From: Calditrichota bacterium
GTDB lineage: Bacteria > Calditrichota > Calditrichia > Calditrichales > Calditrichaceae
Length of the DNA stretch: 6,673 nucleotides
Direction: 5' to 3'
Assembly (NCBI GenBank): GCA_024278715.1
Contig: JAJRSN010000382.1
Span: 1-6,673 of the forward strand
Shown here piece after piece: positions 1 through 5,807 of the stretch (position 1 is its first letter; each line of letters starts with the position of its first letter). Under the pieces are notes generated by a model. It was not told the origin of the DNA. It did not search any database and was given only the letters and a program-made list of their open reading frames with translations. The position numbers and the translations under genes were made by a program.

Positions 1-144
1 AAAAGTATGTTTCAAAGGGAATTTAAAAAATTCGGGGGGTTTTGTTTTCTTCTAACTAAGATGATTTTTTAAGAGAGGTTTTTCTGACATGAAATTAAGT
101 TTCCATTTTGACAACTTAAACAGCTGGTCCGGAAGCAGACGGAA

Positions 145-927
145 TTAACCGATCCCAATGGTTAATAAACGATTAACGATGATCACAATGATTGCTAAAA
201 TGATTAAAAAAGGCGAAATTCTGTCTTCTATTACAGATTTCTGAGCAGCCGTTTTCGGGCTTCTTAAAATCATTTTATATGCGCTCATAATAACGAATGA
301 GCTGGTCGCCGGATAAATAACGCTTAATACAACTGTTACCGGAAAAGAGAGAATGACATTGACGATACTGCCCGCTAAAACAGGAAAGAACATAATCCTG
401 TTAACATATTTTCTTCTTTCGGTAAGTTCCGTCTTTTCAGGAATAAAGATAGCAAAGAGTTCCCCTGTTTTTTTAACGACAACGATTAAAATCACCAGTC
501 CGGCAACGGCGATTAGAAATCTAAAAAAATAAGGAATCTGCAAAAGGTCGGCAACCTTACCGGTATCACCGGCTTTTGAAATTGGCGTTAGCATCAGGTA
601 ACCGAGAAAATTGACAAAACCTAACAGGCTGAGCCATAGAAAAAGCAAGTCGCTAATTTTATTTTCCTGTTTTCTGAATTCAATAATTCCGAAAACGGTG
701 CCCTGCGCAAGACTAAATACTGGACCCGCTAATGCTGAAATTATTTTTATCCTGATACTCATCTGCTGATCTGATGCTTGAACGAGATTGTGAAACAGTA
801 CCGGATGCGCGCCAAACAGATAATAAGAGATAAAATGCCCCAATTCGTGAATTAAAGTAGTGAGCAAAAAAGCGGATACAAAAGCAAGAGTCGAGTTGAC
901 AAAAATGTTTTTTAAAGATTTTTCCAT
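145..927 (-). CDS. M50-like (site-2 protease type) integral membrane metalloprotease
   Basis: This 260-residue polytopic membrane protein is probably a zinc-dependent intramembrane or membrane-embedded peptidase. Seen: HELGH at residues 27-31 inside the first hydrophobic segment (about 8-34), which supplies two zinc-binding His and a catalytic Glu; AGP at 67-69, like the AGPxxN segment that follows the active-site helix in M50 proteins; and Asp121 in a TPISKAGDTGK stretch (114-124), where M50 families place the third metal ligand. Further hydrophobic segments lie near 58-82, 92-116, 133-152, 176-206 and 238-258. The ATG has an AAGGAAG ribosome site at 935-941, about 7 nt upstream. It lies 232 nt downstream of the methyltransferase. 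There is no PDZ domain, and the C-terminal 90 residues match no domain I know. The fold and motif are convincing. Protease activity and substrate are inference, since the canonical LDG motif is altered. Confidence 0.78.
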   Translation of the reverse strand: MEKSLKNIFVNSTLAFVSAFLLTTLIHELGHFISYYLFGAHPVLFHNLVQASDQQMSIRIKIISALAGPVFSLAQGTVFGIIEFRKQENKISDLLFLWLSLLGFVNFLGYLMLTPISKAGDTGKVADLLQIPYFFRFLIAVAGLVILIVVVKKTGELFAIFIPEKTELTERRKYVNRIMFFPVLAGSIVNVILSFPVTVVLSVIYPATSSFVIMSAYKMILRSPKTAAQKSVIEDRISPFLIILAIIVIIVNRLLTIGIG

Positions 928-952
928 CGAACAACTTCCTTATTTCAAAAAA

Positions 953-972
953 CAATACTTAAGTGAGTATTG
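953..972. promoter_or_regulatory. 7-bp inverted repeat upstream of the M50-like gene
   Basis: CAATACT (953-959) is followed by a 6-nt loop and its exact complement AGTATTG (966-972). It sits 25-45 nt upstream of the M50-like start codon, on the far side of the ribosome site. It could be an operator or a leader hairpin. It is not followed by a T-run on the minus strand, so it is not a terminator. Only the symmetry is seen; function is unknown. Confidence 0.3.
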
Positions 973-1100
973 CAGTCAATGTTCAGCGCATCACCGGCGG
1001 GGAAAGGCGCAAGAACCGAGTTGTCCGGCTAATTTTCAGTTTAAACCAGCCGGCGTTTCTCTTTATTGTTTGTTTAATCAACAGCATCATTTTAATTTTG

Positions 1101-1128
1101 GATACCCCCCTTCTTTGAACAAAGGATC
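1101..1128. repeat. Degenerate C-run / CTTTGAACAAAG palindromic element
   Basis: A six-C run (1105-1110) is followed by the palindrome CTTTGAACAAAG (1113-1124), flanked by GGAT on both sides (1100-1103 and 1124-1127). It resembles the short interspersed palindromes of form CCCCCTTTG-AA-CAAAGGGGG seen in many environmental genomes, with the right G-run eroded here. It lies between the methyltransferase stop and the M50-like start. Assignment as a repeat copy rests on resemblance alone; no second copy is in this window. Confidence 0.3.
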
Positions 1129-1159
1129 GTAGTTAACTGAAAATACTTGAGAACGTGCG

Positions 1160-1780
1160 TTATTCGCCCTTCTTTCCTGACGCCACAAATATGCTTATTT
1201 TTGCGTTTTCACACCCGCAGTTAGATTCCGAACAACATTCTTCGTCCGTGCAATCGATCCGAATGTCCGTTAAACCCGCTTTTTCAAACCATCGTGCAAT
1301 ATCTTCTCTTTTGAATCCTAACCAACGGTCATTTTGCTCCTTTCTTAAAAATTCAAAGTTATGCTCGTCCAAATCGGTAATGATTACCCTGCCTCCCGGT
1401 TTCAACACTCTTACCATCTCCTTTATCGCAACGGACGGCGCCTCAACATGATGTAAATACATATTCGCAAAAACAAAGTCAACCGCTCCGTCCTTAACTG
1501 GCAGATTATCGGCTTCTCCAACCCGACAGTCCGCAGTTGCAAATTTTTTCTTTAATATCTCAATCATTGCTTCGGACTGGTCAATAGCAATCACTTTTAA
1601 ATCTTTCTGTAACAACCCTTCTGTGATAAAACCAGTTCCGGCGCCGATATCTGCGGCGATCATCCCTGGTCGCACCTTAGCAATAGCAAGCGCAGTTTCT
1701 CTGACCTTTTCGGAAAAAAAATGTTGCCGCATTTGATCCCAATCGGCTGCCACCTGGTTAAAATATTGTTTGCTGCTCAT
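1160..1780 (-). CDS. Class I SAM-dependent methyltransferase with C-terminal Cys cluster
   Basis: This 206-residue cytoplasmic enzyme is predicted to transfer a methyl group from S-adenosylmethionine to an unknown acceptor. Seen: SAM motif I DIGAGTGF (45-52), an acidic residue ending beta-2 (Asp67, which usually contacts the SAM ribose), EADNLP (89-94), VDFVFANMYLHHV (100-112) and VLKPGGRV (125-132), all typical of the Methyltransf_11 / UbiE-like class. The N-terminal YFNQVAADWD is also usual for this class. After the fold, residues 177-190 hold five Cys (177, 182, 183, 188, 190). The protein then resumes with ISIFVASGKK, which looks like the last strand, so the cluster sits in a loop near the end of the fold. 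The start is well supported: AGAGGAG at 1790-1796, 9 nt before ATG. The gene lies 292 nt downstream of sigZ. The Cys cluster suggests metal, metalloid or redox contact, but the arrangement is not that of ArsM. Class is certain; substrate is unknown. Confidence 0.88.
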   Translation of the reverse strand: MSSKQYFNQVAADWDQMRQHFFSEKVRETALAIAKVRPGMIAADIGAGTGFITEGLLQKDLKVIAIDQSEAMIEILKKKFATADCRVGEADNLPVKDGAVDFVFANMYLHHVEAPSVAIKEMVRVLKPGGRVIITDLDEHNFEFLRKEQNDRWLGFKREDIARWFEKAGLTDIRIDCTDEECCSESNCGCENAKISIFVASGKKGE

Positions 1781-1908
1781 GTGATTTTACTCCTCTTTTT
1801 TTTTTTACGTCAATAAGACGGATTAAACGTAAAAAAGACGCAAACACGCGGTATTTTAATTGCAACGCATCAGAATTGTTATTTTTGCTTAATCGGAGTA
1901 AATAATAA

Positions 1909-1947
1909 CCACCAAGCACACAAAGGAGTCACAAAGAGCACAAAGAA
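1909..1947. repeat. CACAAAG short tandem repeat element
   Basis: Three copies of CACAAAG start at 1919, 1930 and 1939 (spacings 11 and 9 nt), preceded by ACCACCAAG at 1909-1917. The whole reads as a purine-rich degenerate tandem unit. From memory, elements of the form CCACCAAG...CACAAAG...CACAAAG occur dispersed in intergenic DNA of many environmental FCB-type and Chloroflexi genomes. Here it occupies the sigZ-methyltransferase gap. The tandem structure is seen directly; dispersal in this genome is inference. Confidence 0.6.
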
Positions 1948-2031
1948 AATTGAAATTGAAACATTAATTGAAAAGGAAAACAAATTCTCCTAATTATAAG
2001 TAAAAAAAAGATCAAAAAAACTTCAACTCAA

Positions 2032-2102
2032 TCAGCGGCATCAGCGTAATCTGATTAATCTGTGATCCGTAATCAGGTTAATCTGTGGTCTAATCTGTGG
2101 TC
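2032..2102. repeat. TAATCTG tandem repeat overlapping the sigZ 3' end
   Basis: Four exact TAATCTG copies begin at 2047, 2056, 2079 and 2091, joined by related pieces (ATCAGCG at 2031 and 2040; GTAATCAGG at 2069). The last two form a near-perfect 12-nt tandem, TTAATCTGTGGT then CTAATCTGTGGT. Elements of this kind (minus strand: CACAGATTA with ATCAGATTACG) are, as I recall, dispersed in environmental bacterial genomes. It overlaps the annotated 3' end of sigZ by 30 nt and supplies its stop codon. It differs in sequence from the CACAAAG element about 85 nt away in the same gap. Confidence 0.7.
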
Positions 2103-2648
2103 GCGGTCGCAACAGGTTATCTCATGATAATCAATGATCTTTCCGTATTTATCGAACTCAAAATGACAGCACTGAAAAAGCATATTTTTTAACAGTAATC
2201 TCGCCCTTTGAACTCTGGATTTGGCTGCCGAATAGGTGATGCCAAATTTTTCTGCCAACTCTTTTTGACTTAAACCTTCGTACTCAGTCAAAATAAGCGC
2301 GTCCCGATACTTTTCCGGCATCTGCTTTATCATCTCTAAAATACTTGCCTGTATTTTTTTATGTGGGTCGATATCGAAATTATTTTCAACGAAAAGTGTA
2401 TTTTCTAAAATCGGCTCATTCTTTTTTTCGGAACGGAAATGATCGATTATTGCATTGCGTGTAATTTGAAACAACCAGCTCTTTATTTTTTCCGGACGCT
2501 TTACCGAACCTAATCCGGCGTGTATTTTCAGGTACACCTCGTGTAAGATATCTTCTGCCAGAGCTTCATTTTTAACCCTTGCCTTAATAAAATTTTTTAA
2601 CTGGTCGTTAAATTGATTCAGGATTTCTTCTAATTGCAGCTTTTTCAT
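2073..2648 (-). CDS. sigZ: ECF RNA polymerase sigma factor, SigZ type
   Basis: This 191-residue group 4 (ECF) sigma factor directs RNA polymerase to a dedicated promoter set. Region 2 spans about 8-75 (AEDILHEVYLKI at 31-42 for core binding; KSWLFQITRNAIIDHFR at 56-72 for -10 recognition). Region 4 spans about 100-155 with the helix-turn-helix GLSQKELAEKFGITYSAAKSRVQRAR (split as GLSQKELAEKF 125-135 and GITYSAAKSRVQRAR 136-150). The segment that follows, CCHFEFDKYGKIIDYHEITCC (split: CCHFEFDKYG 160-169, KIIDYHEITCC 170-180), is the type of tail I associate with SigZ and offers four Cys and two His as possible metal or thiol ligands. The last 11 residues (DRDHRLDHRLT, with DHRL twice) are translated from a tandem DNA repeat and are probably not native. 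No anti-sigma gene is adjacent. The ATG lacks a clear Shine-Dalgarno sequence, but no better in-frame start is visible. Family assignment is secure; the regulon is unknown. Confidence 0.9.
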   Translation of the reverse strand: MKKLQLEEILNQFNDQLKNFIKARVKNEALAEDILHEVYLKIHAGLGSVKRPEKIKSWLFQITRNAIIDHFRSEKKNEPILENTLFVENNFDIDPHKKIQASILEMIKQMPEKYRDALILTEYEGLSQKELAEKFGITYSAAKSRVQRARLLLKNMLFQCCHFEFDKYGKIIDYHEITCCDRDHRLDHRLT

Positions 2649-2677
2649 ATCGCCGATTATTTTGTAATTAAGTTTTG

Positions 2678-2688
2678 CGCCGAAGGCG
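2678..2688 (-). promoter_or_regulatory. Small hairpin just upstream of sigZ
   Basis: CGCC / GGCG arms enclose a 3-nt loop; on the transcribed strand this reads CGCCTTCGGCG. It ends 30 nt before the sigZ ATG and is followed by an A-rich stretch rather than a T-run, so it is not a terminator. It could stabilise the leader or affect translation of a gene with no obvious Shine-Dalgarno. Function is inferred only. Confidence 0.3.
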
Positions 2689-2734
2689 GTACGCGTAATA
2701 GTTCAGGAAATTACAATTTCATTATTTTTTTCGC

Positions 2735-2770
2735 AACCGGGAGAACGGAATTTTTTTTCATTTCCGGTTC
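2735..2770. promoter_or_regulatory. Nested inverted repeat in the sigZ leader
   Basis: GAACGGAA (2743-2750) pairs with TTCCGGTTC (2762-2770), leaving one unpaired base. AACCGG (2735-2740) can alternatively pair with the CCGGTT of the same right arm (2764-2769), so two mutually exclusive hairpins share one arm. The loop is T-rich on the plus strand. The position is 87-122 nt upstream of the sigZ start. It may be a protein-binding site or an alternative RNA structure; nothing beyond symmetry supports either. Confidence 0.3.
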
Positions 2771-2893
2771 ATTTTCGTTCGGATATAATATACAAATCAA
2801 GCCGGAGATAAAAAAGAGATAAATTATTAACGATCGACTACTAAACCTTTTTTTAATGTAACCCCTTTGTGATGCAATCTTCACCTTCGGCTT

Positions 2894-2919
2894 TGCCCGC
2901 CGGGCATGCTTTTGTCTTT
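2894..2919 (+). terminator. Terminator-like hairpin with T-rich tail, plus strand
   Basis: TGCCC and GGGCA arms (2894-2898 and 2902-2906) surround a 3-nt loop and are followed on the plus strand by TGCTTTTGTCTTTTT. This has the form of a short intrinsic terminator for plus-strand transcription, yet no plus-strand gene lies upstream. It may instead be part of a G+C-rich interspersed sequence. On the minus strand, downstream of the unknown gene, it has no T-run and would not terminate. Confidence 0.25.
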
Positions 2920-2975
2920 TTACGAATTAAACTGCCTGCTATACGCCGTGCAAACAAAAAATAACTAATAACGGC

Positions 2976-3755
2976 TTAAACTTCCCATATCACGCGTAAT
3001 GTTTCCTGGGTAGTATAGCCGATTTGCGTAATTTTGCGTAAATCGTCGGGAAAATGTTTGCGTTTATATTTTAACATTTCGGAAATTATTTCTTCCCAAT
3101 CCGACGAAATAAGCTCTTTTTTGACTCTTTTTTCCTTTACAGGAAAATTTTGTATTTGTTTTAATAAAGGCGCGCCGGTTAAATAATTTGTTCCTCTTGT
3201 ATCTCTGTTCCAAGCGACATGAGCTAAAAACATTAATAAATGCATTAATTCGGAACCGATGTATTTCTTTTTTTTATAGCCAACTTCGGCAATTTCAATG
3301 ATTATTTCCGAAAGTTTCCTGTATTTTGGTTTTCCGAATATTTCTTCTTTGATTTTTTCTTCCAATTCGGGAGACGGCGTCCACGTATATTTATCTTTAT
3401 AAATCTTCGCGGCAAAATTATCCAGAGAGCCTATCACATTTTCGGGTTGCCCCTCAGTAAACAGATAAGAATTCACAATTGCCATTGCATCACGCTGCAT
3501 TTCTTCACTGAACTTAGCGTCGATTCTTCCGTTTTTATCTATTTTAAGTATTCCATATTGAATATTGGTAATTTCAACCGGTTTGCGATTTTCGTTCCGG
3601 ACAATTACAGTTATGTATTTTACAATACTATCGGAATACTCTTTGAGCGATGCGTCAGGATTGCCTTTAAAAAGTTTCTCAAATTTTGTGTTTGAGATTT
3701 TGCGAAGATTTCCCGATTCTTCGTCAAATATAAAGTTTTTAGTGCTTAAGCCCAT
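2976..3755 (-). CDS. Unrecognised soluble protein, likely two domains
   Basis: I do not recognise this 259-residue protein. There is no signal peptide and no membrane segment, so it is probably cytoplasmic. The first part (about 1-100) is mixed alpha/beta: MGLSTKNFIFDEESGNLRK, then two likely strands KYITVIVRNENRKPVEI (46-62) and IQYGILKIDKNGRID (65-79), then a helix rich in Glu and Met. The second part (about 140-259) is mainly helical and basic, with KKKKY (161-165), a hydrophobic helix MHLLMFLAHVAWNRDTRG (171-188) and a Trp-containing end (RVIWEV). Lys and Arg clusters at 206-213 and 229-233 could suit nucleic-acid contact, but no named motif is present. ATG is preceded by AAGGAA at 3765-3770, 9 nt away. 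It lies 143 nt from the outer-membrane protein gene and 327 nt from sigZ, so no operon is implied. It is real by length, ribosome site and plausible composition. Confidence 0.75.
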   Translation of the reverse strand: MGLSTKNFIFDEESGNLRKISNTKFEKLFKGNPDASLKEYSDSIVKYITVIVRNENRKPVEITNIQYGILKIDKNGRIDAKFSEEMQRDAMAIVNSYLFTEGQPENVIGSLDNFAAKIYKDKYTWTPSPELEEKIKEEIFGKPKYRKLSEIIIEIAEVGYKKKKYIGSELMHLLMFLAHVAWNRDTRGTNYLTGAPLLKQIQNFPVKEKRVKKELISSDWEEIISEMLKYKRKHFPDDLRKITQIGYTTQETLRVIWEV

Positions 3756-3898
3756 TTAACAAAATTCCTTATGTTTTATAATAATTTGAAAGATAAAAAA
3801 ATACATTCAAAAATCAACTCCGGGATATAACTTTGTTTCAATTTAAAGATCACTATTAAAATGCGTAAAATCGGTTAAGCATGATAATAAATAAACGG

Positions 3899-5215
3899 TT
3901 AAAAAATAACGCCTGCATTCATTCCGAATGAATAATTAAATCTACCGATGAAATCATGGTTTTTGAAATTGTAGTAAAAGGCGATCTGAGGTCTGAGAAC
4001 GAACTTACTATTTTTTGAGCCAATGTATTCGAGACCAAAAACAGATAATAATTGCGGACTATTTATCGTTCTTGACGAGATATAATAGAATCTGGGTATG
4101 AGGTCGCCGTTAGATTCCTCCGCCTGAAAGAAAATAGTCGCATTTGATCGATTACGCTTTGCGCGAATGAAACCTAAACCAAGAGAGACGTAAGGTCGAA
4201 AACCCAGGTTTTTTCGGAATAAATATTGAGCGTATATATGTGACGAGTAAAGCTTTAAATCGAAATTGAAGAAAACAAGTTGCGGCGTATTTTCACTTGA
4301 ATATGAAAATTTTGTGTAATTAAGATCGCCGCCTAAATAAATATTTTTCTTTAAATGAAACTGCAGCATGAAATAGTAGCCGAATACAAAATCTGAAGGG
4401 ATTTTATTAATATTTACGTATGTGATTTTGTTATTATCTTTGCCGAAAAATTGCAAATTTAAATTTCGAATTTCCTTTTGGTAAGCAACATTACCCCCGA
4501 TAAAAAAAGCAACAGAATAATCAGAGATTCCTTTTTGCTGCCACTGATGTTCCAGCCGTCTTTGACTTGCAATTTGAAAGTTAATTTTTAGGGTAAGACT
4601 TCTGAGGCTATCGATTACGGGAGCAAAAAGAAAATTGTTTTTGTGTACATCTAAGTCGATGGTCTGAATAGTTTTCAAGGCTTTCCTGAATTTATTATCG
4701 AGAAAGTAATTTTCAGCCAAAACAAGTGTTGCCCTGAATTTTTTGAGCTCTTCTTGTGTATATTTGATCTTGAAGAAATAGGCGATATAATATGATTTTA
4801 ATGCATCCGATTCTTTCCCTTCAATTTGTGTTAATGACAGAAACTTTTTATAGCTTCGGGAAGCCTTACGACCCACTTTTACAGAGTCAAATAATGTGCT
4901 CAGTTTTTTAAATTGGTTATTATTCTTTTTAATTGCGTCGGCGCCCTGAAGGGAGAAAGTATTGAAATAATTTATGGGCTTCACATATTGGGATTTAAGC
5001 AAATTATATTTTTTGATTTTCGATTGATCATATTGTTCCTGACGGATTAATGAGTCCTTAAGATTGAAAAACTTACTGACCTCGTCAAAATAACCGATGA
5101 ACATAAGTGAATCTAAGCGGCTGATTTCTTGGTCGGTTATTATCAAATCAACCTGAGCATAGGAAAATGAAAAAGACCATGCAATCAAAATCGAAATAAA
5201 AATAGCGATCTTCAT
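3899..5215 (-). CDS. Secreted helical-domain plus outer-membrane beta-barrel protein
   Basis: This 438-residue protein is predicted to sit in the outer membrane. It has a signal peptide (MKIAIFISIL..., h-region 3-17, cleavage predicted after SFSYA at residue 20). Residues about 25-228 are alpha-helical and Lys-rich, with a possible TPR-like helical pair at 160-190 (RATLVLAENYFLDNKFRKAL), probably periplasmic. Residues about 233-438 alternate polar and hydrophobic or aromatic positions in short strands (for example FFIGGNVAYQ, NIYLGGDLNYTKF, PYVSLGLGFIRAKRN, KFVLRPQIAFYYNF) separated by polar turns. The end YSFGMNAGVIF has the C-terminal Phe beta-signal used for BAM-mediated insertion. The barrel looks like the 8-strand OMP_b-brl class common in Bacteroidota and relatives. 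ATG is preceded by GAGG at 5221-5224, 5 nt away. There is no TonB box, no OmpA-like peptidoglycan domain and no neighbouring partner gene. Topology is well supported; function is unknown. Base composition is more AT-rich by eye than the PhzF-like gene. Confidence 0.82.
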   Translation of the reverse strand: MKIAIFISILIAWSFSFSYAQVDLIITDQEISRLDSLMFIGYFDEVSKFFNLKDSLIRQEQYDQSKIKKYNLLKSQYVKPINYFNTFSLQGADAIKKNNNQFKKLSTLFDSVKVGRKASRSYKKFLSLTQIEGKESDALKSYYIAYFFKIKYTQEELKKFRATLVLAENYFLDNKFRKALKTIQTIDLDVHKNNFLFAPVIDSLRSLTLKINFQIASQRRLEHQWQQKGISDYSVAFFIGGNVAYQKEIRNLNLQFFGKDNNKITYVNINKIPSDFVFGYYFMLQFHLKKNIYLGGDLNYTKFSYSSENTPQLVFFNFDLKLYSSHIYAQYLFRKNLGFRPYVSLGLGFIRAKRNRSNATIFFQAEESNGDLIPRFYYISSRTINSPQLLSVFGLEYIGSKNSKFVLRPQIAFYYNFKNHDFIGRFNYSFGMNAGVIF

Positions 5216-5807
5216 TTTAACCTCAATATGTTTCCAATATCAGTCCGTTAAAAGAAAACAAATTATTGAATCTTATTTGTAATATAAAAAATTTTCTGAA
5301 TATGGAAAATCCTTTTTGGTAATTAATAGTCTGTCCTCAAACCATCGGACATTTTCATTATCTGAACCTTAATTCTCAGAATTTACTTGATTTTTTGATT
5401 TTGGATTTTTCGGAATCTCCGGAGTCATGGTAATCCTTTAAATCCTTTTAATCATGGTTCAGATTTTTACTTTGTCTGAACCTTGATTTGCATGATTAAC
5501 ATGATTTCCTTGATTTTTAACATCACGGTTCGGACATTTTAATTGCTTCATCCGGATTTGGTGATCTTTTTGACATTCTTCCGATTTAATATTCATTATG
5601 GCGAAGATTTTAAACACAATCCGTAAAGTAAACCCATTACCGGCATTTCGGCTAATCACGCGAAAAGTGTAGAAATCAGTGCTTTATAGGTTAGGAAGTG
5701 CGTTCAACCAGCGCCGAGATTGCGTTATTGTAATTTGTAGTTCCTTTTATGAATCCGTTCATTGATTAATAACCTAATTTTGTTATGCATACAGTGAGAA
5801 AGCGGAT
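5216..5807. other. 592-nt gene-poor region with repeat element
   Basis: This stretch between the PhzF-like gene and the outer-membrane protein gene contains no convincing gene. Its centre (5345-5540) is a repeat element described separately. The flank 5216-5344 is very AT-rich and presumably contains the promoter of the outer-membrane protein gene, though no clear -35/-10 or Bacteroidota-type TTTG/TAnnTTTG pair could be fixed. The flank 5541-5807 shows nothing identifiable: no tRNA fold, no clear terminator after the PhzF-like stop, and an AT-rich segment around 5770-5790. Confidence 0.5.
5345..5540. repeat. Tandem pair of a short element with inverted TCTGAACC ends
   Basis: Two related copies lie head to tail. 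Copy A begins with TCTGAACC (5361-5368) and ends with its complement GGTTCAGA (5456-5463). Copy B begins with TCTGAACC (5475-5482) and ends with GGTTCGGA (5527-5534), one change from the complement. Inside, both have runs of TGATT/ATGATT units (TTTACTTGATTTTTTGATTTT in A, AACATGATTTCCTTGATTTTT in B). An 11-bp direct repeat TCGGACATTTT marks the outer edges (5345-5355 and 5530-5540), suggesting an eroded earlier copy to the left. The structure is seen directly; a dispersed, non-autonomous repeat family is inference. It carries no transposase. Confidence 0.65.

Larger units (their letters stand above)
2649..2975. other. Intergenic leader region upstream of sigZ
   Basis: These 327 nt lie between the end of the unknown gene and sigZ and hold no credible gene on either strand. 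The region contains three hairpin-forming sequences (listed separately) and a TATATTATA-type AT patch around 2783-2792, which is the best guess for a minus-strand -10 region about 135 nt upstream of sigZ. I could not match a convincing -35 to it. The sigZ transcript would thus have a leader long enough to fold. No riboswitch family is recognised. Confidence 0.5.

Noticed and set aside
713..955. Minus-strand 80-codon open frame
   Set aside because: Out-of-frame shadow of the M50-like gene, which has the zinc motif and ribosome site.
1025..1053. CCGGCT / AGCCGG hairpin as terminator of the methyltransferase gene
   Set aside because: The loop is 17 nt and no T-run follows on the minus strand.
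860..1132. Plus-strand 90-codon open frame across the M50-like start and the following gap
   Set aside because: Antisense to a real gene for a quarter of its length; the rest is intergenic and ends in the C-run palindrome. Composition is not protein-like.
1155..1451. Plus-strand 98-codon open frame
   Set aside because: Antisense shadow of the methyltransferase.
1160..1780. Arsenite methyltransferase ArsM
   Set aside because: The protein is short for ArsM and its Cys are clustered near the C-terminus rather than spread at the ArsM ligand positions. No ars genes are adjacent.
2032..2102. CRISPR array
   Set aside because: Units are about 7-12 nt, spacing is irregular, and there are no spacers of constant length or cas genes.
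2634..2822. Plus-strand 62-codon open frame in the sigZ leader
   Set aside because: Overlaps the sigZ start antisense, has no ribosome site, and its Phe/Ile-rich composition follows from T-runs.
3447..3759. Two plus-strand open frames (82 and 64 codons)
   Set aside because: Antisense shadows of the unknown 259-residue protein.
5459..5659. Minus-strand 66-codon open frame (NQGNHVNHANQGSDK at its end)
   Set aside because: Its last third is a translation of the TGATT/TCTGAACC repeat, it has no good ribosome site or protein-like core, and such open frames recur wherever this repeat type occurs.
5692..5790. Possible integron attC site downstream of the PhzF-like gene (GCATAAC on the minus strand, 20 nt after the stop)
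   Set aside because: No matching GTTATGC partner or paired inner arms can be found at the other end; GTTGAAC near 5710 pairs poorly. No integrase is present.
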